Assembly: GCA_030538475.1 (NCBI GenBank)
Contig: JAUNTX010000003.1
Location: 124,001-188,000 of the forward strand
DNA length: 64,000 nt
Origin: Dermabacter sp.
GTDB lineage: Bacteria > Actinomycetota > Actinomycetes > Actinomycetales > Dermabacteraceae
Direction of reading: 5' to 3'
Shown: piece by piece, positions 27,238 to 35,952 of the stretch
How positions within the stretch are numbered: the first letter of the stretch is position 1
How the letters are laid out: every line of letters begins with the position of its first letter
The notes under the pieces: model-generated
What the model saw: the letters and a program-made list of their open reading frames with translations, nothing else
The model's database searches: none
Told to the model about the DNA's origin: nothing
Position numbers and translations under genes: made by a program

Positions 27238-28584
27238 TCACTCCACGTCTTCGGTGTGCTCAGCATCCTCGGCTCGCTCCACGTCGCTAATCTGCCACGT
27301 CTCACCGCTGCGCTCGAGCGTGAGGACGATGGTGCGCTCGGCGCCCGCGGGGATCGGGGTGGACTCGGCGCCCTCGACGGTGAGGGAGGCGGCGGATTCG
27401 GACACGCGGGCGCGCACCGTCGCGGTGGCGCCGGTCAGGCTGAGTACCTCGGCGTCGTGGACGGTGGTGCTGCCGCCCGTGAGGGTGCCGTGGGCGTAGG
27501 TCTCGCGCAGGGCGGCATCCTCCCTCGCGGCGGAGGATTCGGGCACGACGGCCTCGTTCGTGGCGGCGTCTCCCACGAGGTAGTCGTGGCGGAGGTCGGC
27601 GAGGGCAAGGAGCGTTCCCGTGGGATCGGCCAGGTGGGGATCGGCGAGCGGGTCGGCCTCCGCCGCGCCGCGCTGGCCACCCGCGCCACTCTGCTCTCCC
27701 GCACCGCTCTGGCCACCGCCGTCGCTCGCGGCCGCTTGCGTCGCCGCGCCCGCGGAGCGGGCCTCGGCCTCGCCTCCGCCTCGAAGATCCCCGACGCCGA
27801 GCGCCCACGCGGCGAGGACAGCGATGAGGGCGACGGGCACGGCAATAGCGAGGGCCCGGACCCATCCCCGCCGCAGCAGGGAAGGCGCGCCAGCACCGAC
27901 GGGCGCGCCGCCGGAGCGGGCCGTCTCGGCGCGCACATCTGCCGCCTCGCCCACCATGCCCGGGCGCGTGATCTTTCTACCCGCGACGGGCGCGTTGTGG
28001 CCCGCCACCACCTGATCCACCCAGCGCGTGTCGGCTCGCACCTTCGTGAAGGATGCGGCGCTGATGTGGGAGAGGTCGGTGACGACCACGCTGCCGTCGG
28101 CCCGAAAGCCCACGCCCCTGCTGCCCGCGAGGTTGAGGGTGAGCGAGCGGGTGTGCAGTTCGGAGAGCAGGTCGAGCAGATCGGCCCGCACGCGTTCTTT
28201 CGCGGTGAGATCGGCGGCGCCGAGGTGGGGGTCGTCGCCGTCGGTGGGGGCGCCGTCGATGCTCATGCGCCGACCGTAGGAAAACGACAGTTCGTGTGTC
28301 TGCTCGATGCAGTAGCTCGCGAAGGAACGGGAGAGCAGGCGTGGGGCGGCGCTGATGGCGTCGTCTTCCCACTCGCGCATGAGCGCGGCTTCGCGCCTGA
28401 GCGCCTGCCACGCGGAGAGGTTGCGCGCCCTCACGCACAGACAGGCCTGGCCGTCGGCGTCGATTCCCTGCCAGACTTCCCGCCCGCCGTAGGAGCGCAC
28501 GAGGGCCCGCAAGCGAATCGGGGTGCGCAGGCGCGAGCCTGAATGCGATGAGCCGATGCGGGGAGCGGATCGTGTGCGTGCCAT
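27238..28584 (-). CDS. membrane-anchored protein-kinase-like protein, probably inactive
   Basis: The 448-residue protein has a cytoplasmic N-terminal region laid out like a Ser/Thr kinase, one membrane helix (about residues 242-262) and a 180-residue exterior part: a Gly/Ser/Ala-rich linker and a C-terminal domain that looks like an NTF2-type fold. The kinase resemblance rests on LHTRSLTLNLAGSRGVGF (143-160), where the catalytic Asp is Asn150, and VVVTDLSHI, where DFG has become DLS. The VAIK lysine region reads ACLCVRARN. If it is a kinase fold, it is a pseudokinase. The ATG at 28584 has only a weak AAGG ribosome site. It is convergent with the E2 gene and divergent from lipB. Family assignment is inference. 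Confidence 0.7.
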   Translation of the reverse strand: MARTRSAPRIGSSHSGSRLRTPIRLRALVRSYGGREVWQGIDADGQACLCVRARNLSAWQALRREAALMREWEDDAISAAPRLLSRSFASYCIEQTHELSFSYGRRMSIDGAPTDGDDPHLGAADLTAKERVRADLLDLLSELHTRSLTLNLAGSRGVGFRADGSVVVTDLSHISAASFTKVRADTRWVDQVVAGHNAPVAGRKITRPGMVGEAADVRAETARSGGAPVGAGAPSLLRRGWVRALAIAVPVALIAVLAAWALGVGDLRGGGEAEARSAGAATQAAASDGGGQSGAGEQSGAGGQRGAAEADPLADPHLADPTGTLLALADLRHDYLVGDAATNEAVVPESSAAREDAALRETYAHGTLTGGSTTVHDAEVLSLTGATATVRARVSESAASLTVEGAESTPIPAGAERTIVLTLERSGETWQISDVERAEDAEHTEDVE

Positions 28585-28680
28585 GCCTTCATCATGGGCC
28601 CCTCGCGCCCCCGGTATCCGAGGCGCCGGAAAATTGTGGATAACCGACCTCGCACCCGAGGAACTTTCGGGCCGCTCCAG

Positions 28681-28686
28681 TACTGT
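28681..28686 (+). promoter_or_regulatory. candidate leaderless -10 element of lipB
   Basis: TACTGT ends six bases before the lipB GTG at 28693, and the interval AGAGCG has no usable ribosome site. No good -35 was found. Confidence 0.45.
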
Positions 28687-28692
28687 AGAGCG

Positions 28693-29382
28693 GTGCTCGA
28701 CATCATTCGCCTCGCCTTCTCCCCCGATTCTGGCATCGCTTCCGCCCACGCCGATTTCGGCCTGGATCCCGGACCGCTCGAATATCGGCGGGCATGGGAC
28801 ATTCAGCGCGAGATCCACGCCGATGTCGTGGCCGGGCGCCGCCCAAACACGCTGCTGCTGCTGGAACACGAGCCGGTTTATACGGCGGGCAAGCGCACCG
28901 AGGATGCCGAACGGCCCCGGGACGGCGCCCCCGTCGTCGACGTGGACCGCGGCGGGAAGCTCACGTGGCACGGGCCGAATCAGCTCGTCGGCTACCCCAT
29001 TGTTAAGCTCCCCGCCCCCATAGACGTGGTGGGCTTCGTGCGCGGCATCGAGCAGGCCATCATCGACGTGTGCGCCCAGCAGGACGTGCACGGCGAGACG
29101 GTCGAGGGCCGCAGCGGCGTCTGGGTCAAGGACCCCCTCGGCATCGAAGCCAAGGTCTGCGCGATCGGCCTTCGGGTCTCCAAGCGCTGCACGATGCACG
29201 GCTTCGCGCTCAACTGCAGCAACGATCTGAGCTGGGCCGGCAACGTGATTCCGTGCGGCATCAACGACGCCGGAGTCACCTCCCTCAGCCACCTCACCGG
29301 GCGCACCGTGAGACCCGCCGACGTGATCGATGCGGTCGAGATGGCGATGCGCGCACTCGAGGCCGAACGCGGCCTCGACTGA
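28693..29382 (+). CDS. lipB: octanoyltransferase LipB
   Basis: LipB moves octanoate from acyl carrier protein to lipoyl domains, the first step of lipoate assembly. The 229-residue protein has RPNTLLLLEHEPVYTAGKR, RGGKLTWHGPNQLVGYPI and the catalytic Cys/Lys region (KVCAIGLRVSKRCTMHGFALN, with Lys in the EAKV context and the Cys in IPCGI). The GTG at 28693 gives the usual length; the frame upstream overlaps the divergent gene's promoter. lipA follows after 129 bases. Confidence 0.95.
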   Translation: MLDIIRLAFSPDSGIASAHADFGLDPGPLEYRRAWDIQREIHADVVAGRRPNTLLLLEHEPVYTAGKRTEDAERPRDGAPVVDVDRGGKLTWHGPNQLVGYPIVKLPAPIDVVGFVRGIEQAIIDVCAQQDVHGETVEGRSGVWVKDPLGIEAKVCAIGLRVSKRCTMHGFALNCSNDLSWAGNVIPCGINDAGVTSLSHLTGRTVRPADVIDAVEMAMRALEAERGLD

Positions 29383-29511
29383 CCCCTGTGGCCCACACCA
29401 CCGGCCCCTCCGGGCGGCCAATGACCACCACCACACGGCCCGAGCTCTGAGAGGCCCCGCCACGGGGCCCCGCTCTAGACTCGAGGCACACCAACTGCAA
29501 GGAGGCTTCCT

Positions 29512-30594
29512 GTGACGCTGGCACCGGAGGGACGTCGTCTACTGAGGGTCGAGGCCCGTAACGCGCAGACGCCGATCGAGCGCAAACCGAGCTGGATCAA
29601 GACCACCGCGCACATGGGTCCCGAATACACGGACATGAAGAAACGCGTGCACGGCCAGGGCCTGCACACCGTGTGTGAAGAAGCCGGATGTCCCAACATT
29701 TTCGAGTGCTGGGAAGACCGCGAAGCCACCTTCCTCATCGGCGGCGACACCTGCACGAGGCGCTGCGACTTCTGCGACATCGCGAGCGGCAAGCCGCAAG
29801 CGATCGATCCCGCGGAGCCGTTCAAGGTGGCCTCCTCGATCAAGGAGATGGGCCTCAAGTACGCGACGGTGACCGGCGTGGCGCGCGATGACCTGTCCGA
29901 CGGCGCGGCGGGCCTGTTCGCCGAAACGTGCCGCCAGATTCACGCGATCAGCCCCGGCACGGGCGTGGAACTGCTCATCGATGACATCAAGGGCGACCCC
30001 TCGGCCATGCAGAAAGTCTTCGATGCGCGCCCCGAGGTGTTCGGCCACAACCTCGAAACGGTGCCCCGAATCTTCAAGCAGATCCGCCCCGCGTTCCGCT
30101 ACGAGCGCAGCCTCGAGGTGATCCAGAACGCCAAGGACAACGGGATGATCACCAAGTCCAACCTGATCCTCGGGATGGGCGAAACCACGGGCGAAGTGGT
30201 GGAATCGATGCAGCGACTGCGCGATTCCGGCTGCGACATCCTCACCATCACCCAGTACCTGCGGCCCTCGAAGCTGCATCACCCCATCGATCGCTGGGTC
30301 AAGCCGCAGGAGTTCCTGGAGCTGTCGGATATTGCCGACGACATGGGCTTTCTCGCGGTCATGGCCGGGCCGATGGTGCGCTCGTCGTACCGGGCCGGCA
30401 AGCTGTGGGCGCAGGCGATGACGAGGCTTGGCCGCGAGATCCCCGAGCACCTGGCTCACCTCAGCGCGGAGGCCCCCGCGACCCAGGAGGCGGCGGCCGT
30501 GGTGGCGCGGGAGAAACTGCGCGAAAAGCGCGATGCTGACCGCGCCGACAAGCGGGCTCAGCGGATCGGTTCCGTCCCGTCGCTCGCACGGTAA
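29512..30594 (+). CDS. lipA: lipoyl synthase LipA
   Basis: LipA is a radical-SAM enzyme that inserts two sulfurs into octanoyl groups on lipoyl domains. The 360-residue protein has the auxiliary cluster cysteines [12 protein letters not shown] and the radical SAM motif CTRRCDFCD, and the later HNLETVPR and RSSYRAG (conserved Arg-Ser-Ser). The GTG at 29512 follows AAGGAGG. The C-terminal 50 residues are charged and Ala-rich beyond the conserved core. Its clusters depend on Fe-S assembly, for which sufS and sufU lie at 46-48 kb. Confidence 0.97.
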   Translation: MTLAPEGRRLLRVEARNAQTPIERKPSWIKTTAHMGPEYTDMKKRVHGQGLHTVCEEAGCPNIFECWEDREATFLIGGDTCTRRCDFCDIASGKPQAIDPAEPFKVASSIKEMGLKYATVTGVARDDLSDGAAGLFAETCRQIHAISPGTGVELLIDDIKGDPSAMQKVFDARPEVFGHNLETVPRIFKQIRPAFRYERSLEVIQNAKDNGMITKSNLILGMGETTGEVVESMQRLRDSGCDILTITQYLRPSKLHHPIDRWVKPQEFLELSDIADDMGFLAVMAGPMVRSSYRAGKLWAQAMTRLGREIPEHLAHLSAEAPATQEAAAVVAREKLREKRDADRADKRAQRIGSVPSLAR

Positions 30595-30652
30595 ACTATG
30601 GGGGCTTCTCACCCCGTGAGCGGCTCTTCCGATCGTAGAAAGACCCATCGTC

Positions 30653-31405
30653 ATGGCACGCACCCCGAAGGCCGGTACCGACAAGGCTTCGCCCGCACGC
30701 GGAGCCGACAAGGCCCCTGCCGCGCCGAAGAAGCCCGGCCGCATCAAGCAGATGGTCGAGGTTTACAAGCAGACCCAGGCCATTGATTCGAGCACCCTTC
30801 CGTGGATGCTTGCGGCGCTCATCGGCCTCACGGTGCTGTTCAGCGTCGTGCTCTGGCTCATCTTCGACGCGCCGGTCTACGGCGCGTTCCTGGGCCTCGG
30901 TTTCGGCATCCTCGCCGCGATGATCATCCTCGCCCGCAAGGCGCAGCGCGCGATGTACTCGCGGATCGAGGACCAGCAGGGCGCAACCCTCGCGGTCATG
31001 CAGCAGATTCCCCGCGGCTGGAACGTGGAAAGCGATCCTGCGGCGTTCGATGCCCGCAGCCGCACCATGATCTTCAGGGCCAGCGGCCGCGCGGGCATCG
31101 CGCTCGTGGCCGAGGGCTCGAGCGCCGCCGCTCAGCGGCTCATGAGCAAGGAAGTCTCGCGCATGAACCGCATGTTCCCGAACGTGCCCGTGCACGCGAT
31201 CCACGTCGGCCGCGGCGAGGATGAAATCCCGCTGCCGAAGCTCAACTCGTTCCTCACGCGAATGAAGTCCACGCTCACAAAGGCCGAAGCGGGAGAGATC
31301 GGTCGCCGCCTTCGCGCCCTGCCGAACCCGATCCGGCAGGCCATCCCGAAGGGGATCGATCCGATGCGGGTGCGCCCGAACCGCAAGGCGCTCAAGGGGC
31401 GCTGA
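30653..31405 (+). CDS. DUF4191 membrane protein
   Basis: The 250-residue protein has a Lys/Ala/Pro-rich cytoplasmic start (to about 45), two membrane helices between about 50 and 95 (LPWMLAALIGLTVLFSVVLW, VYGAFLGLGFGILAAMIILA) and a soluble C-terminal domain. I place it in DUF4191, which in actinobacteria usually lies between lipA and glnA as here. Function is unknown. It follows lipA by 58 bases. Confidence 0.85.
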   Translation: MARTPKAGTDKASPARGADKAPAAPKKPGRIKQMVEVYKQTQAIDSSTLPWMLAALIGLTVLFSVVLWLIFDAPVYGAFLGLGFGILAAMIILARKAQRAMYSRIEDQQGATLAVMQQIPRGWNVESDPAAFDARSRTMIFRASGRAGIALVAEGSSAAAQRLMSKEVSRMNRMFPNVPVHAIHVGRGEDEIPLPKLNSFLTRMKSTLTKAEAGEIGRRLRALPNPIRQAIPKGIDPMRVRPNRKALKGR

Positions 31406-31441
31406 GCCCGGGCAGCTGAGCCCCCGCTCACCATCGACGCG

Positions 31442-31478
31442 AGGCTCGCGTGCATCTCACCGATGCGCGCGAGCCTTT
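31442..31478 (+). terminator. intrinsic terminator between DUF4191 and RDD genes
   Basis: AGGCTCGCG-TGCATC and GATGCG-CGCGAGCCT form a 15-position stem, followed by TTTG. The genes on both sides converge on it. Confidence 0.75.
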
Positions 31479-31511
31479 GTCGTGCAGGGGCGGTGCCGGG
31501 GCGGTGCCGTG

Positions 31512-31946
31512 TCAGGCGCGCACCACGGCGGTCCCGGCCGCCATGTCGTGCAGGGGCTGGAGGTCGCGTGAGCGCACGAGCGCGCTGATCAGGGTGAGCA
31601 TGACGAGGCTGCGGATCGTGGCCCGCGCGATCATGGGGAGCTGACCGGTCACGGGCCGCACGCGCAGGCCCGTGATGAACTGGCCGATGCTGGCCCCGAA
31701 GAGGGTCTGCATGAGGATGAGCTGCGCGACGAAGATGAGCAGCGTGGCGAGCGCGTCGGACTGAAAGACGAGGGCGGATAGGGCGAGCGAGGCGCCCCAG
31801 TCGAGGCACAGGCTGATAAAGCGCCTGCCGTAGCCGGCGACGGATCCGGGACCCTGCTGCGGCAGTCCCCACGTGGAGCCGGGAACGTGGGCGGTGTCGC
31901 GCGGCGGCCCGTCCAGCCAGCCGGCGAGGTCTTCGCGAGTGCTCAT
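31512..31946 (-). CDS. RDD-family membrane protein
   Basis: The 144-residue protein has a polar N-terminus with a WG-rich segment, then GYGRRFISLCLDWGASLALS, in which the Arg and Asp match the RDD-family pattern, and further hydrophobic helices (LIFVAQLILMQTLFG, ARATIRSLVMLTLISALV). GQFITGLRV is the family's conserved loop. Function is unresolved; some members transport ions. Its GTG/ATG region at 31946 lies 130 bases from glnA1 on the opposite strand, and this divergent spacing is usual in actinobacteria. Confidence 0.88.
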   Translation of the reverse strand: MSTREDLAGWLDGPPRDTAHVPGSTWGLPQQGPGSVAGYGRRFISLCLDWGASLALSALVFQSDALATLLIFVAQLILMQTLFGASIGQFITGLRVRPVTGQLPMIARATIRSLVMLTLISALVRSRDLQPLHDMAAGTAVVRA

Positions 31947-31976
31947 CGTCTCAGCCTACGGGCGCGCGCCCTCGCA

Positions 31977-32004
31977 TTCAAAGAGGCCCCCGGCTGCGTA
32001 ATAG
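31977..32004 (+). promoter_or_regulatory. candidate glnA1 promoter
   Basis: TTCAAA and TAATAG are 16 bases apart, about 75 bases before the glnA1 start. An overlapping TAGACT at 32002-32007 is an alternative -10. No clear GlnR-type operator was recognised. Confidence 0.4.
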
Positions 32005-32079
32005 ACTGGGATGAGCAGTGACCGCATCGCCCCGAGGGGTGCCAGTGATCGTGCGCGGCTGCGCACGGATGGAGGACAT

Positions 32080-33504
32080 GTGTTTAGCAATCCCAGCGAG
32101 GCAGTGACATTCATCGAGGAAGAGGACATCAAGTTCATCGATGTGCGCTTCTGCGATCTGCCCGGCGTGATGCAGCACTTCAACGTGCCCGCGAAGACGT
32201 TCGATGAAGAGGCCATCGCGACCGGTCAGCTGTTCGACGGCTCGTCGATTCGCGGCTTCCAGGCGATCCACGAGTCCGACATGAAGCTGGTCCCGGATCT
32301 CAAGACCGCCTATATTGATCCGTTCCGCGAGCAAAAGACCCTGGTCATCAACTACTCGATCGTGGATCCGTTCACCGACGAGCCCTACAGCCGCGATCCG
32401 CGCACGGTGGCGGCGAAGGCGGAGGAGTACCTGCGCTCCACGGGCATCGCCGACACCGCCTTCTTCGCCGCCGAGGCGGAGTTCTACATTTTCGACGACG
32501 TGCGCTACAGCACGGAGATCAACGGCGCGTTCTATCAGATCGATTCCGACGAGGCCGCGTGGAACACGGGCCGCGAAGAAGAGTTCGGCAACCAGGGGTA
32601 CAAGACGGCCGTCAAGGGCGGCTACTTCCCCGTGGCGCCCGTGGATCAGATGGCGGACCTGCGCGATGAGATGTGCCGAGTGCTCGACGAGGTGGGCCTC
32701 GAAGTGGAGCGCGCCCATCACGAAGTGGGCACGGGTGGCCAGCAGGAGATCAACTACCGGTTCTCCACGCTGCTCCAGGCCGCCGATGACGTCATGAAGT
32801 TCAAGTACGTCATCAAGAACGTGGCGTGGGAAGCGGGGCGCACGGCGACCTTCATGCCGAAGCCGCTGTTTGGCGACAACGGTTCGGGGATGCACTGCCA
32901 CCAGTCGCTGTGGAAGAACGGCGAGCCGCTGTTCTACGACGAGCGCGGCTACGGCGGGCTGTCGGACGTGGCCCGCTGGTACATCGGCGGTCTCATCGAG
33001 CACGCCCCGGCGCTGACCGCGTTCACGAACCCGACCGTCAACTCGTTCAAGCGGCTCGTGCCGGGCTTCGAGGCCCCCGTCAACATGGTGTATTCGGCAC
33101 GCAACCGCTCCGCGGCGATCCGCATTCCCGTCACGGGGAACTCCCCGAAGGCGAAGCGCATGGAGTTCCGGGCGCCCGATCCGTCGGCGAACCCGTACCT
33201 CGCGTTCGCGGCGCAGCTCATGGCGGGAATCGACGGGATCCGCAACCGCATCGAGCCGCCCGAGCCGATCGACAAGGACCTCTACGAGCTTCCCCCGGAG
33301 GAGCACGCGCAGATCAAGCAGCTGCCGTCCTCGCTCGAGGAAGCCCTCAAGGCCCTCGAGGACGATCACGACTTCCTGACCGAGGGCGATGTGTTCCCGC
33401 CGGACCTCATTCAGACCTGGGTCGCGTACAAGCGCGAGTTCGAGGTTGAGCCGTTTAGGCTGCGCCCGCACCCCTACGAGTTCGAGCTCTACTTCGACCT
33501 GTAG
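32080..33504 (+). CDS. glnA: type I glutamine synthetase, adenylylation-regulated form
   Basis: GlnA1 makes glutamine from glutamate, ammonia and ATP. The 474-residue protein has FDGSSIRGF near the N-terminus, the metal-binding [35 protein letters not shown] and the adenylylation site Tyr402 in [10 protein letters not shown]. The GTG at 32080 is preceded by GGAGGA; an in-frame ATG at 32011 would add 23 unusual residues. glnE, which would modify Tyr402, is encoded at 35953-38979. A strong terminator follows. Confidence 0.97.
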   Translation: MFSNPSEAVTFIEEEDIKFIDVRFCDLPGVMQHFNVPAKTFDEEAIATGQLFDGSSIRGFQAIHESDMKLVPDLKTAYIDPFREQKTLVINYSIVDPFTDEPYSRDPRTVAAKAEEYLRSTGIADTAFFAAEAEFYIFDDVRYSTEINGAFYQIDSDEAAWNTGREEEFGNQGYKTAVKGGYFPVAPVDQMADLRDEMCRVLDEVGLEVERAHHEVGTGGQQEINYRFSTLLQAADDVMKFKYVIKNVAWEAGRTATFMPKPLFGDNGSGMHCHQSLWKNGEPLFYDERGYGGLSDVARWYIGGLIEHAPALTAFTNPTVNSFKRLVPGFEAPVNMVYSARNRSAAIRIPVTGNSPKAKRMEFRAPDPSANPYLAFAAQLMAGIDGIRNRIEPPEPIDKDLYELPPEEHAQIKQLPSSLEEALKALEDDHDFLTEGDVFPPDLIQTWVAYKREFEVEPFRLRPHPYEFELYFDL

Positions 33505-33544
33505 GCCGTCGGCCCTGGCGTCTTTGTAGGCCCATCGTCCCAAG

Positions 33545-33588
33545 AACGGGGTCCTTCGCGTCCGACATACGCGACGGGCCCCGTTTCT
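33545..33588 (+). terminator. glnA1 intrinsic terminator
   Basis: AACGGGGTCC and GGGCCCCGTT pair over ten positions (one G-T), enclosing an inner TCGCG/CGCGA stem, and are followed by TTTCT. Confidence 0.8.
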
Positions 33589-33675
33589 GCTGCGCCCGAT
33601 CACCCGGGCGGCGGGTTTCGTTGCTACGTTCATGGGGCATCGTTTTTCATCTCATTGTCGAGAGGACCCATTCCC

Positions 33676-34998
33676 GTGTCGCACAAACCCGCCCACGAAA
33701 CTGATCTTCGTGCGCAGGACACCCCCGCCGTTGGTATCCCCGATCAGGATCCCAGCGTCACCGGCAGTGCCCGTACCCGTCTCAACATTTCTTGGGCCAT
33801 CAGCCTGTTCGGCACGGCCGTGGGCGCCGGCATTCTGTTCTTGCCGATCAACGCTGGCGCGGGCGGCCCGTGGCCGCTGCTGCTCGTCACCCTCCTCATC
33901 TGGCCGATGACCTACCTGTCCCACCGGGCGCTGTCGCGCTTCGTGTGCGTCTCGCCCCGCAAGGGCGAGGACATCACGGTGGTGGCCGGGGACTACTTCG
34001 GTAAGGCGTGGGGCATGGCTATCACGCTGCTGTACTTCCTCGCGATCTACCCGATCGTCCTCATCTACGGCGTGGGCATCACCAACACGGTGGATTCGTT
34101 CATCGTCAATCAGCTGGGCGGGCCGGAGCTTCCGCGGCCGCTGCTGGCCATCGTGCTCATCGGGCTCATGATGCTCGTCATGGTGTTCGGCGAAAAGGTC
34201 ATGCTGCGCACCGCAGCGATCCTCGTGTACCCGCTCATCCTGCTGCTGCTCATCCTCTCGATCTACCTCATCCCGCAGTGGGACCTCTCGGTGTTCACCG
34301 AGTCGCGCCCGTCGGTGGGGGCGTTCTTCATGTCGGCATGGCTGATCATTCCGGTGCTCGTGTTCGCGTTCAACCACTCCCCCGCCATTTCGCAGTTCTC
34401 CCTCGCCATGCAGCGGGCGTATGGACGTGACGCGGTGCAGGAGGCGTCGAAGACGCTGCGCCTGACCGCGACGCTGCTCGTGGTGTTCACGATGTTCTTC
34501 GTGTGGAGCTGCGTACTCGCGCTCGGGGCGGATGGGCTGGCCGAGGCGCGCGAACAGAATCTGCCCGTGCTGTCCTACATCGCGAACGTGACGAACACGC
34601 CGCTCGTGGCGTGGCTCGCGCCGCTCATCGCCATCGCGGCGATTGGCTCCTCGTTCTTCGGGCACTACCTGGGCACCGCCGAGGGTGCGAGCGGGATCGT
34701 GCGCCAGGTTCTTCCCGGCGTGGCTAACAGGCTGGGCACGAAGGGCATTACCATCGCCGTGGCCGCGTTCATCTACATCACGTCCGTGATCGTGGCGATC
34801 ATCAACCCCTCGATCCTCGGCGTGATCGAATCGCTCGGCGGCCCGGTCATCGCGGCGATCCTCTACATCATGCCGATTGTCGCGATCTACACGGTGCCCG
34901 CGCTCGAGAAGTACCGCCACCGCTGGTTCACGAACGCGTTCGTGGTCATCATGGGCCTCGTGGCCATCGGCGGAATCTTCTTCACCTTCATCCGCTGA
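33676..34998 (+). CDS. HAAAP-family amino acid permease (serine/threonine transporter type)
   Basis: This 440-residue protein has eleven or so membrane helices and resembles SdaC/TdcC-type proton or sodium symporters. The first helix carries the family pattern ISLFGTAVGAGILFLPINAG. Later segments include FNHSPAISQFSLAMQ. I choose the GTG at 33676, with AGAGGA nine bases upstream, rather than the TTG at 33655. Substrate (serine, threonine or another amino acid) cannot be fixed. It follows glnA1 and is separated by a terminator, so it is probably independently expressed. Confidence 0.85.
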   Translation: MSHKPAHETDLRAQDTPAVGIPDQDPSVTGSARTRLNISWAISLFGTAVGAGILFLPINAGAGGPWPLLLVTLLIWPMTYLSHRALSRFVCVSPRKGEDITVVAGDYFGKAWGMAITLLYFLAIYPIVLIYGVGITNTVDSFIVNQLGGPELPRPLLAIVLIGLMMLVMVFGEKVMLRTAAILVYPLILLLLILSIYLIPQWDLSVFTESRPSVGAFFMSAWLIIPVLVFAFNHSPAISQFSLAMQRAYGRDAVQEASKTLRLTATLLVVFTMFFVWSCVLALGADGLAEAREQNLPVLSYIANVTNTPLVAWLAPLIAIAAIGSSFFGHYLGTAEGASGIVRQVLPGVANRLGTKGITIAVAAFIYITSVIVAIINPSILGVIESLGGPVIAAILYIMPIVAIYTVPALEKYRHRWFTNAFVVIMGLVAIGGIFFTFIR

Positions 34999-35040
34999 TC
35001 CACCCGCCGGGCCCCGGCCATGGCCGGGTGCGAGTCCCCC

Positions 35041-35940
35041 TCAGAGCTTCGTCGTGAGAACCGACAGCAGGAGCTCTTTGGGGGACTCCGCTTTGTCCAG
35101 GGCGCACGTGTCGGGAAGGAAGTCCCACGAGCGCCGCAGCGAGGTGAACACGTCCCATTCGGCGTCGGAGGTCCTGAGCGGCACCGCGGCGTACCCGCCC
35201 GCCTCGGGCAGGTGGATGACGAACGCGCCGGTGATGTCGGGCATGGGGCGCAGGGTGCCGTCGTTATCGAGCAGGTGTTCGGCCCGCACCACGGCGACGC
35301 CCTGGAGGGCGTAGTCGCCGCGCACCTTCTTCGAGGTCTTGATATCGGCGCTGAGGATCGTGTTGCCGATCTTCACGATGGCATCCGTGGTGCCCGCGTA
35401 GCCGACGCTCTGGTTGACCACGGTCTGTTCGATCTCGAGGAACTCGGGCTGGAAGTCCTCGAGGAACCCGGCATAGCCGTCAAGGCGAATATCGGCCCGC
35501 TCGACCAGGGCGCCGAGGTTCGTCTCGAGGCTCAGCAGGTCGCTGTCGTGGCGCAGCTGCGTCGCGAGATCGGAGATGTCCGTGGGGCTCGGCCTCGTGC
35601 CGCTGCGGCTCCAGTTTTCGCACAGGGCGTGCACGAACGTGCCGAAGTCGGCGGCGGTCTTCGTGTAGTCCTGGGCTGCGGCGGCGATCCGCTTCTGCGT
35701 GGTCCACTTGTCGCGCGAGACGCGACGAATCTCGTCCATCGCGCGAGTGGGATGGCGGTCGAGGTAGGCGAACATGTCGAGGGCCCGCTGCGAGGCCATC
35801 CGCGCGTACCACTCGTTGAGGTGATCCTTCGCGCGCATGCCCGCCACCGTCGTGATCGAGGGGTGCACGAGCTTGCCGCCGGGTTCCATGCGGTACATGC
35901 GTCCGCGCGAGGTGGATCCGCTGAGTTCTGGAGTTGTCAT
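35041..35940 (-). CDS. PD-(D/E)XK (RecB/Cas4-like) nuclease-domain protein
   Basis: The 299-residue protein shows the active-site order of RecB-family nucleases: FGTFVHAL with the GxxxH histidine, then a Glu in LEIEQTVVN, then GYAGTTDAIVKIG with Asp, and finally LSADIKTSKK supplying the D-x-K. No helicase or Zn-binding cysteine motif is present. The ATG at 35940 is 12 bases after the glnE stop, so it is likely cotranscribed with glnA2-glnE. The substrate is unknown; a stand-alone nuclease could serve DNA repair or come from a phage. Residue patterns support the fold well, function poorly. Confidence 0.7.
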   Translation of the reverse strand: MTTPELSGSTSRGRMYRMEPGGKLVHPSITTVAGMRAKDHLNEWYARMASQRALDMFAYLDRHPTRAMDEIRRVSRDKWTTQKRIAAAAQDYTKTAADFGTFVHALCENWSRSGTRPSPTDISDLATQLRHDSDLLSLETNLGALVERADIRLDGYAGFLEDFQPEFLEIEQTVVNQSVGYAGTTDAIVKIGNTILSADIKTSKKVRGDYALQGVAVVRAEHLLDNDGTLRPMPDITGAFVIHLPEAGGYAAVPLRTSDAEWDVFTSLRRSWDFLPDTCALDKAESPKELLLSVLTTKL

Positions 35941-35952
35941 AGCCGCTCCAGG

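Noticed and set aside
35041..35940. Cas4 of a CRISPR system
   Set aside because: No cysteine cluster for an Fe-S centre and no cas genes nearby, so only a general PD-(D/E)XK label is used.
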